Assembly: GCF_009299485.1 (NCBI RefSeq) | Contig: NZ_WBSO01000002.1 | Coordinates: forward strand, 248,001-312,000 | DNA: 64,000 nt | Direction: 5' to 3' | DNA from: Bifidobacterium apri | Lineage (GTDB): Bacteria; Actinomycetota; Actinomycetes; Actinomycetales; Bifidobacteriaceae | In this document: positions 57,107-64,000 of the stretch, in pieces | How positions within the stretch are numbered: position 1 is the stretch's first letter | Layout: every line of letters begins with the position of its first letter | The notes under the pieces: generated by a model | Databases searched by the model: none | What the model saw: only the letters and a program-made list of their open reading frames with translations | Told to the model about the DNA's origin: nothing | Made by a program: the position numbers and the translations under genes

Positions 57107-57889
57107 TTACAACAGACGACGGATCGAGTAAGATCCGCTGAATGCGTATGCGACCGGCGTGTATACGGTTCCAGCGTTCTTGTTCAACGCGTTGACCACC
57201 ATACCGTTGCCGACATAGATACCGGAATGCACACCGTTCGCGATGATATCGCCCGGCTGTGCTTCAGCGAGGGAAGGCACCGCTGTGCCCACTGTGGCCT
57301 GACTGCCGGAATAATGGGGAAGACTGATTCCCATCTGCGCGTACACGTACTGCACGAAGCCGGAGCAATCCCAGCCTGCCGGCGTATTGCCGCCGCTGAC
57401 GTACGGAACCACGCCCACGAATTGTGCTGCATACGCGACCAGCGCGCTGGCGGATGCACTGTCAGGCGCCTTGACCGTGGTTGCAGTGCTCGAGGTCGAT
57501 GTATTCAAGCTGCTGCGGCTCTGTGAACGGCTTGCCGCCTGCTGCTGTGCTTGCGCCGCAGCCTGTTGCGCCGCTTGCTGAGCAGCCTGCTGTGCAGCCG
57601 CTTCCGCAGCCGCCTTGGCTTCGGCTTCCTTTTCCGCCGTGGACTTGGTCTGCGGCGGGTTCAACGATTCAATACCACCCCAATTTGACGAGGAATCCAC
57701 GCTGGTCGATGTCGATTCGGCAAGCAGATTCTTCTTGACGGTTGTGGTCTTGGGGAACGAACGTGACGACGTGACCGCTTCGTCGGTCGTCGCTGATTGT
57801 GCGGACGCTGAAGGGGCAATCGCCGCCAACGATATACACGCGGCTGCAACTGCGACCATCGCTGTGAGAGATTTACCTAGTTTCATCAT
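57107..57889 (-). CDS. Secreted NlpC/P60 (C40) peptidoglycan peptidase
   Basis: A 260-aa wall hydrolase. A signal peptide is clear (KLGKSLTAMVAVAAACISLAAIAPSASA). An Ala/Gln-rich coiled stretch (about residues 88-120) precedes the catalytic domain: the cysteine in GWDCSGFVQYVYAQ, the histidine in GVHSGIYVGN and the terminal VAYAFSGSYSIRRLL. Such enzymes cut gamma-D-Glu-diaminoacid bonds. ATG 57889 or 57886; the ribosome site is weak. It lies next to another secreted hydrolase on the same strand. Confidence 0.9.
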   Translation of the reverse strand: MMKLGKSLTAMVAVAAACISLAAIAPSASAQSATTDEAVTSSRSFPKTTTVKKNLLAESTSTSVDSSSNWGGIESLNPPQTKSTAEKEAEAKAAAEAAAQQAAQQAAQQAAAQAQQQAASRSQSRSSLNTSTSSTATTVKAPDSASASALVAYAAQFVGVVPYVSGGNTPAGWDCSGFVQYVYAQMGISLPHYSGSQATVGTAVPSLAEAQPGDIIANGVHSGIYVGNGMVVNALNKNAGTVYTPVAYAFSGSYSIRRLL

Positions 57890-58043
57890 CAAAGCAATAC
57901 CATAGCATGCCTAACTTACAGAAAGCTGAGACGCATGTTGGTTATCCGCCTGACGGCACCAGACACGCCGAACACCGCACAAAGCCGCGGATGACACGGC
58001 CGACGACACGGCCCGAGCCAGACAATACCAAGAACGCTTCGCG

Positions 58044-58985
58044 TCAGTAATGAATGAATTGCAGTTGCGAAGCCTGGTCCGCCGTAAAAGTACGGGACAC
58101 CGTTTTGCCGTTGAGTGACGCCCCGCATTCCGATGTCACGATCGAACCGTCGGCATTGATCTGCTCGACGATGGCGACATGACCGTACACCGTGCTCGAC
58201 CCGAACTGCCCGCGCTGGAACACGATGACATCGCCGACATGGCGCGGTGTGGTATCAACCCAATACCCCAGCTTCTTCGCGGACGCAGCCCATTGAGCGC
58301 CATCGCCAAGATGCGAACCGACCGGCAGCCCGAGCTGATGACGACGCACATACGCCCACCACGTGCACTGGCTGAACGAATACTGGTTGCCGGAATCACC
58401 CGCATCATGGTTGGGGTCGAACCCCGAGGGAAGCAGGCTCTTGTCGGCCTCATACAACACGGCGACCACTGGATTCGACACTGCCGTCTGCGACATCTGC
58501 GAGACGTCGAGATCGGAATTCGAGGAGCCCAAGGACCAGTTGCCCGAGCTGGTCGTCCCGTCAGCCGCTCCAAGAGACGTACGCTCCTGCGAACGGGACA
58601 CCGAACTGCCCGAAGCCGACTTGGCGGTCTGGACGGTGCCGGTAGCCGCTGTGGACGATGCGAGCGAAGTAGAGGCATTCATATTGCTGAAACTGATTGC
58701 CGCTGCTGCAGCACCCGCCAACGCGACCATGGAGCCTGAAGCCATGAAACGGGACTTGCGACGGGCGGCACGCGCTGATTCACGGATCGCTCGCCGAGTC
58801 AGGGGCGCGACTTCTTCAAGCTTTGCCGCGAGTACAGGGTCAAGGCCGAGCGTCTGCTCACCGCCGTCTTCGCGGACTGCGCGCACGCTATGTGCCGCAT
58901 GGGAGCCACGATGGGACGGCGCGAATACATCAGCTACACGAAAACCGCGACCTGATTGCGTCGCTTTCCGTGCCGCATGCTTCAT
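58044..58985 (-). CDS. Secreted or anchored CHAP-domain amidase
   Basis: A 313-aa protein with a CHAP amidase/peptidase domain at the C-terminus: the cysteine in FSQCTWWAYVRRHQLGLP, GDVIVFQRGQ and the histidine in YGHVAIVEQINADGSIVTSE. A hydrophobic segment (MASGSMVALAGAAAAAISF, about residues 80-98) after a basic cytoplasmic head suggests a type II anchor or uncleaved signal. A Ser/Thr-rich linker follows. ATG 58985 has AAGGAG ten bases upstream. It probably cleaves peptidoglycan in cell separation, with the adjacent NlpC/P60 protein. Confidence 0.88.
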   Translation of the reverse strand: MKHAARKATQSGRGFRVADVFAPSHRGSHAAHSVRAVREDGGEQTLGLDPVLAAKLEEVAPLTRRAIRESARAARRKSRFMASGSMVALAGAAAAAISFSNMNASTSLASSTAATGTVQTAKSASGSSVSRSQERTSLGAADGTTSSGNWSLGSSNSDLDVSQMSQTAVSNPVVAVLYEADKSLLPSGFDPNHDAGDSGNQYSFSQCTWWAYVRRHQLGLPVGSHLGDGAQWAASAKKLGYWVDTTPRHVGDVIVFQRGQFGSSTVYGHVAIVEQINADGSIVTSECGASLNGKTVSRTFTADQASQLQFIHY

Positions 58986-59326
58986 ACTCGAGTACTCCTT
59001 ACGCCGTCACCTTGAAAACCAAGATCTGCCACAAGCCGGAACCTCTCCGCTACAGCCCTGATACATATGCTTCGCAGGGCGCGGCCGACTCGGCTCATCT
59101 CCTTGCTACTTTACAACCTGTCCTGACCACCCTGCAACACGTCAAACGTTATACTCCGACGGCCGCCACCGAGTGGCAACGGATTTCCAGACACCTGTTC
59201 TGCTCGCTCCGGCGTGTCTCCTTATCCCGATCAACACGTCCTGAGTCCATCGACATGCAAGCATCCATGACCACGATATGTACAGCGGACGGCAGTCAAT
59301 CCACCCGGTTAGCTACCCTAGCAAGC
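58986..59326. other. Divergent gap CHAP-serC
   Basis: About 340 bp between divergent genes. The serC ATG has no Shine-Dalgarno; a TACCCT hexamer about seven bases upstream suggests a leaderless transcript. Nothing else recognisable. Confidence 0.45.
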
Positions 59327-60469
59327 ATGAGCAATACAGTGACAATTCCCGAATCCATGCTTCCACGGGACGGTCGGTTCGGCTCCGGCCCGAGCAAAAT
59401 CCGTCCCGAGCAGGTGCAGGCCCTCGACGCCGGCGCCACCAAGCTGCTCGGCACCTCCCACCGCCAGGCGCCGGTCAAGCAGCTCGTCGGGTCTATTCGC
59501 GAGGGGCTTGCTCAGTTCTTCAATATTCCCGATGGCTACGAAGTCGTTCTCGGCAACGGCGGTGCGACCGCATTCTGGGATATGGCGTGTGCTTCGCTCA
59601 TCACCCGCAAAGCGGCGTTCGGCGTGTACGGCTCGTTCAGCGAGAAATTCGCCATCGAGGCCGACAAGACCCCGTTCCTCGAGAAACCGGAGATGTTCCG
59701 CTCGGAACCGGGAACCTACCGACTTCCTGAACTCACCGAATATGTAGACACCTACTGCTGGGCGCACAACGAGACCTCAACCGGTGTCGCCGCCCCGGTC
59801 AAGCGAATCGCCGGCAGCGTCGAACAGGGCGCGATCACCTTGGTGGACGCGACCAGCGGCGCAGGCGTGCTGTCAGTCGACATGTCGCAATGCGACGCCT
59901 ATTACTTCTCGCCGCAGAAAGCATTCGGCTCCGACGGCGGCATGTGGATCGCCATCCTCTCCCCTGCGGCCATCGAACGCGCGTACGCGTTGGAAGAAAG
60001 CACGAAGCTGGAAGGCGCCCGGCGCTGGGTCCCCACCTTCCTATCCCTGAAATCCGCAATCGACAACTCCCGCAAGGACCAGACGCTCAACACACCCGCT
60101 GTGGCGACACTGATCATGCTTGAGAACCAGATCCGTTGGCTCAACGACAACGGCGGACTGGCGTGGGCACACGCCCGTTGCGCGAAATCCGCTTCCCTGT
60201 TGTACCAGTGGGCGGAACGCAGCGAGTACGCGCATCCCTTCGTCGAGGACGAGAGCGCCCGCTCCACAGCGACCGTGACCATCGATCTCGACGACGCCAT
60301 CAGCGCCAAGCAAGTCATCCAGGCGCTGCGCGACAACGGCATCGTCGACACGGGCGGGTACCGCAAGCTCGGACGCAATCAGCTGCGCATCGGCGTATTC
60401 CCGTCAGTGGAACCGTCCGATATCGTAGCGCTCACCAAGTGCGTCGATTACATCGTCGAACATCTGTAA
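59327..60469 (+). CDS. serC: Phosphoserine aminotransferase
   Basis: SerC converts 3-phosphohydroxypyruvate and glutamate to phosphoserine. The 380-aa protein is the actinobacterial type: FGSGPSKIRPEQVQAL, LLGTSHRQAPVKQLV, GNGGATAFWDMA, the PLP lysine in YFSPQKAFGSDGGMW (about residue 201) and GGYRKLGRNQLRIGVFP. Family proteins begin near SNTVTIPESMLPRDGRFGSGPS, so I take the ATG at 59327 and reject the frame from 58823. No ribosome site is visible, so translation may be leaderless. A strong terminator follows at 60495-60540. Confidence 0.93.
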   Translation: MSNTVTIPESMLPRDGRFGSGPSKIRPEQVQALDAGATKLLGTSHRQAPVKQLVGSIREGLAQFFNIPDGYEVVLGNGGATAFWDMACASLITRKAAFGVYGSFSEKFAIEADKTPFLEKPEMFRSEPGTYRLPELTEYVDTYCWAHNETSTGVAAPVKRIAGSVEQGAITLVDATSGAGVLSVDMSQCDAYYFSPQKAFGSDGGMWIAILSPAAIERAYALEESTKLEGARRWVPTFLSLKSAIDNSRKDQTLNTPAVATLIMLENQIRWLNDNGGLAWAHARCAKSASLLYQWAERSEYAHPFVEDESARSTATVTIDLDDAISAKQVIQALRDNGIVDTGGYRKLGRNQLRIGVFPSVEPSDIVALTKCVDYIVEHL

Positions 60470-60494
60470 TCGGCTGATTCGCTCGATATGCTCA

Positions 60495-60540
60495 ACTGTC
60501 TACGTCTGCCGTGGTGCGGGCGTAGACAGTTTTTGTTTTT
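60495..60540 (+). terminator. Intrinsic terminator of serC
   Basis: ACTGTCTACG (60495-60504) and CGTAGACAGT (60521-60530) pair perfectly and are followed by TTTTGTTTTT. Confidence 0.92.
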
Positions 60541-60735
60541 CGGAGGAATCGGGATTCAACTTCTGCGCGATACGCCCCGATATGGCGAGATTTGAGAACA
60601 GCATCCGAACAACGCGAGCGTAAAGGCAGATGCCGAGAGATATTGAGATTCCGCAGCATGCCCTGCACATGCAGCAGTTCTTGGAGCTTGGAAATCAACG
60701 TTCTGCGACACGATACCGGCATCGCATCAAGGGTT

Positions 60736-62193
60736 TCACACCTGTGTCGTCGCCATAAGGAACGATCCGCCGATTTGACCGCCGTAGCGACCGGCTTCGC
60801 CGCCGTCCTGACCAGATGGATCATCCTGACCGTCTTGGCGTTCGCCGTCATCGCCGACAGATTCCACCGTGACCCACCCTTCACAGGCGGGCACGAACAC
60901 CGCATGCCCCGCAGACAACACGCGGGAATCCCGCTCGCTTGAACAACGAACCGACCCTTGGGTGCACAGAACGATACGCGGCTTGTTGCGCCCCTGATCC
61001 ACACGCCCCAACGTCAGTTGACGCAACAACGCCCCATAGCGACGATGGACCCTGTCCACAACCGGCCATGCTTGGGCGTGCTGGCCGGTGGTTCCGTAAG
61101 TCAGCATGAACTCATCGATATGCGGCCGATACACGATGAGATTGCCGTCACGCGTCGCCATATCGCCGAACCGCGCGTCAGCCGGGTCCACCGGGGCACC
61201 CGGCTGACAGTTCAGCGTATGCAGCAACCTGGGAATATCCTTGTGCTTCACGGTCATCCCCGCCCTGAGCACATTATCGGAATTATTCATGATTTCAGCC
61301 GCCGTGCCATGGATATACGCATGCGGAGCGCCCGCAGGAATGAACACGGACTCCCCTTCTTGCAGGCAGACAGGGTTGAGCATCAGCAATGTCAGCACGC
61401 TCGGATCGCCGGGGAACGCCTCAGCGGCAGCAAGCGCATGCCGGAATGCCAGCCGTGACGCAGGATCGCTGACACGCAATGAAGCATACCGCAGCTGCGC
61501 TTGCAGATCGTCAGTCGTCGGCGCGGTGATCGCCGTGTAGAACGCGCGGAAAATACGCCGGCGCGAATCAGGCCACACCATAGAGGACACCGGCATCATC
61601 GCATCCGCCTGTTCGAACCCTTCAGGGGTCTGCCCGATGCGCATGGTCCGTTCAGTCAACGCCTCAACCATACGCGCCGCAAGCGGATGGCCGACCATGC
61701 TGAGATTGCGCAACATGAAACGGACGGTCCCGAAGCCCACAGACGCATGGAACGGCTCCAAGGCCACAACCATCTCGCTTTTCGCTTCGGCATCGTGAAA
61801 CGAACGTTCCGGCGCATCCATCGCGATGCCTTGGGCGTTTTGCGCGTTGAATCCCGCACGCGCCTCGAAATCCACCGGATGCACCTGCAATGACAACGGG
61901 ATGCGTGCCGCGATGATTTTGAACAGAAACGGCAGTTCCGGTCCGAACTGCTCGGAGACGCGTGAACCGACCATATCCTCGGGATGTTCACGAATCATCT
62001 GCGTCACTGTGGCGGATGAACCGTCCAGGGCTTCCAGCAACGAAGGCGACTGCGGGTGACCGCTGAACCACATTTCCGCCAGCGGTTTACCGTCATGAAG
62101 CGTCTGCTCAGGCAGCTCGTCGGCGAACAGGGATTGCAGACGGCTGTAGGATCCCCACGCATAGCGCTTCGGGACCGGATGTATCACATACAC
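60736..62193 (-). CDS. manA: Mannose-6-phosphate isomerase, class I
   Basis: ManA interconverts mannose-6-phosphate and fructose-6-phosphate. The 485-aa protein starts VYVIHPVPKRYAWGSYSRLQ and has AEMWFSGHPQSPS, FLFKIIAARIPLSLQVHP (zinc Gln/His), VFIPAGAPHAYIHGTAAEIMNNSDNVLRAGMTVKHKD and a C-terminal cupin-like half. GTG 62193 matches the family N-terminus; the earlier frame to 62247 adds 18 unmatched residues. A Gly/Asp/Gln-rich tail near the stop (GQDDPSGQDGGEAGRYGGQ) is unusual. Confidence 0.92.
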   Translation of the reverse strand: MYVIHPVPKRYAWGSYSRLQSLFADELPEQTLHDGKPLAEMWFSGHPQSPSLLEALDGSSATVTQMIREHPEDMVGSRVSEQFGPELPFLFKIIAARIPLSLQVHPVDFEARAGFNAQNAQGIAMDAPERSFHDAEAKSEMVVALEPFHASVGFGTVRFMLRNLSMVGHPLAARMVEALTERTMRIGQTPEGFEQADAMMPVSSMVWPDSRRRIFRAFYTAITAPTTDDLQAQLRYASLRVSDPASRLAFRHALAAAEAFPGDPSVLTLLMLNPVCLQEGESVFIPAGAPHAYIHGTAAEIMNNSDNVLRAGMTVKHKDIPRLLHTLNCQPGAPVDPADARFGDMATRDGNLIVYRPHIDEFMLTYGTTGQHAQAWPVVDRVHRRYGALLRQLTLGRVDQGRNKPRIVLCTQGSVRCSSERDSRVLSAGHAVFVPACEGWVTVESVGDDGERQDGQDDPSGQDGGEAGRYGGQIGGSFLMATTQV

Positions 62194-62261
62194 GGCTGCG
62201 GCAATCCTTTCTTCCGGCGAACAATACCTTATAAGGTTACCCCGCACGTTATGGTAATGGT

Positions 62262-62516
62262 ATGAAGTTGGCTCCGATTTTCGATCCGGCGGCCCGCAGA
62301 CCGTCGCCCAAGCCTGTGCGTGTCGACCTGAGAAAAGTGTTCCTCATCGGTACTGCTGCGTGGACGGCTGCTCTGATCGTGTGCGCCATGCTGCTCGCGT
62401 TGCATGTGCCGGCGCTCAAAGAGCTGGTCGTATGTGTCGCCGGCGTGCTCGTCGGAATCATCCTGCTCGTGTGGGAACATTTTGACCGTTGGGATTATCG
62501 CCGTCTCGGGAAATAA
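62262..62516 (+). CDS. DUF2530-like small membrane protein
   Basis: An 84-aa protein with two hydrophobic helices (VFLIGTAAWTAALIVCAMLLAL and LVVCVAGVLVGIILLVW) and a charged C-terminus, WEHFDRWDYRRLGK. Size and layout match the actinobacterial DUF2530 family. Function unknown. It diverges from manA and converges with the kinase gene. Confidence 0.7.
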   Translation: MKLAPIFDPAARRPSPKPVRVDLRKVFLIGTAAWTAALIVCAMLLALHVPALKELVVCVAGVLVGIILLVWEHFDRWDYRRLGK

Positions 62517-62620
62517 CCCTGAAGATGACCTGAAAACCGCCCTCCTACCGCCGCCGACCCGACGGCGAGTGCGGGTCTCAGTGGCGTGGCAGGTCACCGG
62601 TCCGGTTCCAGGAACCCGGT

Positions 62621-63907
62621 TCAGGCTGTCACCATGTCTTGCGCAAGCGGCAGCGACATCGTAAACGTGCTTCCCTGCCCCGGAACGCTCCACACCGTCA
62701 CATTGCCGTGATGAGTCAGCGCCACGTGTTTGACGATGGCAAGTCCCAAACCTATGCCGTGCGCCGTGCGTTCATTCTGTTCACTGCCACGGTAGAAACG
62801 CTCGAACACGCGCTCTTGTTCAGACTTCGGTATTCCGCATCCACGATCGATTACGCTGACTGACGCATGACCGCCATCCTGAGAACGCTTCACCGACACC
62901 GCAACCGTCGATCCTTGTGGCGAATAGCCGATCGCGTTCTCGATGAGCTTACCCACCGCGGCTTTGATCTGGTCGGATTCACCGTTGATGTCAAGACTGT
63001 CATCACCGGACAATTCGAGCTGCACCCCGGCTTCCTGCGCCTGTTCGAGATGGGCCTGCACAACATCACGCAACTGCTTCATGACGTTGATCCGGTTGTG
63101 GCTCGACGGTGTGACCTGCTCCTGCGAGCGGATCAGGAGCAACAAGTCGGAAACCATGTGTTCCATGTGTTTGCATGAACGCCGGACTTCAACGGCCTGG
63201 CGCCTGACCGACTCACGGTCGAGATCATCGTGTTCCAGCGAGTCCGCGAGATGCTCCAGCGCTTGCGTAGGTTCGATCAGCTGTTCGGAAACGTTCTGGA
63301 TAAAGGATTCCCTGACTTGGCTGAACCGGATGGCTTCGCTGACATCGTTCAGCAGCACGACGACGAAGCGCGCATTGATTTTTCCGACAGTGACTTTCAG
63401 CCAGTTAGGCCGCGACACTCCGTTGACGACCCGGACTTGCTGCAGTCCCGCGTCTTCGCCCGCCTCATGGTCTGGCCCGATGATGTGCTGAGAGACGGTC
63501 TGCGTAGTGATGTCCAGCTGTTTGCGCCCGCCCTTATCGCGCACTTCATGGACGGCGGCGAGGATATCCTCATTGCACAACGACTCATCCTCAACCACCC
63601 CGAGCGTATACGCGGCGGAACTCGCTCTGATAACGGCGTCATGGTCATCCACGACCGCGGACGCCACAGGAATCATCGCCAAAATCGCCTGTGCGGAATC
63701 ATCGAGATCTTCCGCTGCCTCCGACTCCTCTCGTTTGTCTGCGCGATGCCCCAACCCGAGAAAACCACCTTGTGGATAAGAGGTAAGCCGCCGTAGCGGA
63801 TTGTTCCCATGACGCACATCGTTCAGCGTTACGGCGATGACGGCAGCCACACAGGCGGCGGCCGTCACGACGACCACGATATACCACACAGTCCATGAGG
63901 AGTCCAT
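62621..63907 (-). CDS. SenX3-like sensor histidine kinase lacking the H-box histidine
   Basis: A 428-aa sensor kinase with one N-terminal membrane segment (VWYIVVVVTAAACVAAVIAV), a PAS-like region (about residues 70-190) and a C-terminal ATPase domain with intact N-box (KLIENAIGYSP), G1 (VIDRGCGIPKSEQERVFERFYRG) and G2 (GIGLGLAIVKHVALTHHGNV). Where the H-box should read VSHELKTP the sequence has VSEQLIEPTQAL, so the phospho-acceptor histidine is replaced by glutamate. Layout is that of SenX3/PhoR phosphate sensors. ATG 63907 is used. The partner response regulator is outside the window. Confidence 0.85.
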   Translation of the reverse strand: MDSSWTVWYIVVVVTAAACVAAVIAVTLNDVRHGNNPLRRLTSYPQGGFLGLGHRADKREESEAAEDLDDSAQAILAMIPVASAVVDDHDAVIRASSAAYTLGVVEDESLCNEDILAAVHEVRDKGGRKQLDITTQTVSQHIIGPDHEAGEDAGLQQVRVVNGVSRPNWLKVTVGKINARFVVVLLNDVSEAIRFSQVRESFIQNVSEQLIEPTQALEHLADSLEHDDLDRESVRRQAVEVRRSCKHMEHMVSDLLLLIRSQEQVTPSSHNRINVMKQLRDVVQAHLEQAQEAGVQLELSGDDSLDINGESDQIKAAVGKLIENAIGYSPQGSTVAVSVKRSQDGGHASVSVIDRGCGIPKSEQERVFERFYRGSEQNERTAHGIGLGLAIVKHVALTHHGNVTVWSVPGQGSTFTMSLPLAQDMVTA

Positions 63908-64000
63908 GCCGCCATTGTCGCACAGTTTCCTGTGCCGATGCCACTGGATCGGTGGCACCAAGTTGAACCACAGGTGAACGAATACATGAATTCTGTACAA

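Overview
The window reads as a chromosomal segment of a high-GC Gram-positive bacterium, most probably a Bifidobacterium. Support: the actinobacterial order dacB-tilS-hpt-ftsH-folBK-DUF3180, an actinobacterial-type serC, a SenX3-like kinase, a FucO-type lactaldehyde reductase, an NrtR-type NUDIX regulator upstream of nadABC, frequent GTG/TTG starts and GC-rich codons. The species cannot be named from the sequence. I resolve 44 protein genes, one doubtful mini-ORF, three tRNAs, one TPP riboswitch, several terminators and an unusual amount of repeat-bearing non-coding DNA.

Layout. 0-6.4 kb: NAD de novo cluster (nrtR, nadA, nadB, nadC, NifS-like desulfurase), all on +. 6.4-9.9 kb: rarA and a PLP aminotransferase with a strange low-complexity N-terminus, both on -. 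9.9-11 kb: a palindrome array with about 74-bp period. 11-12.1 kb: a Gfo/Idh/MocA oxidoreductase. 12.2-21.5 kb: an accessory block with a translationally overlapping NUDIX / PLD-helicase-DUF3427 pair, a 170-bp foldback, tenA under a TPP riboswitch, a DUF4143 ATPase and an FMN-binding protein on either side of twin operators, and a DUF234 ATPase-nuclease between identical 72-bp direct repeats. 21.7-27.6 kb: a SWIM/SNF2 helicase and a DEAD-box RNA helicase. 28 kb: a second 74-bp array. 28.4-33.2 kb: TauE/SafE permease, EttA, TesB. 33.2-33.7 kb: an exact 52-bp palindrome array. 33.7-40.5 kb: the tight minus-strand dacB-tilS-hpt-ftsH-folBK-DUF3180 operon. 40.7-45.8 kb: two GT2 glycosyltransferases, an AI-2E transporter and FucO. 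46-47.2 kb: repeats and the tRNA-Asp/tRNA-Phe unit. 47.3-51.2 kb: DUF4190 protein, GH13 glucosidase, TrmB. 51.4-52.5 kb: tRNA-Glu, a 404-bp MITE-like element with an 8-bp target duplication, and another 52-bp hairpin array. 52.5-64 kb: LMW-PTP, DHFR, ThyA, OsmC, tandem UspA, two secreted wall hydrolases, SerC, ManA, DUF2530 and a SenX3-like kinase lacking its phospho-acceptor histidine.

How parts connect. The NAD cluster pairs a catalytically degenerate NUDIX sensor with the three quinolinate-route enzymes and a desulfurase that can build the NadA Fe-S cluster. DHFR and ThyA remain intact while the folB-folK fusion has lost hallmark catalytic motifs and folE/folP are absent from their usual place, which suggests reliance on salvaged folate.

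The least explained feature is a set of palindromic or hairpin repeats in intergenic DNA with spacings close to whole helical turns: 73-75 bp (about 7 turns) in two arrays, and 52 bp (about 5 turns) in a CCAGTTTG array and in CTGCCGAC hairpin clusters. No Cas genes are nearby and the inter-repeat segments are diverged copies of one another, so these are not CRISPR arrays. They look like phased protein-binding or structured-nucleic-acid arrays.
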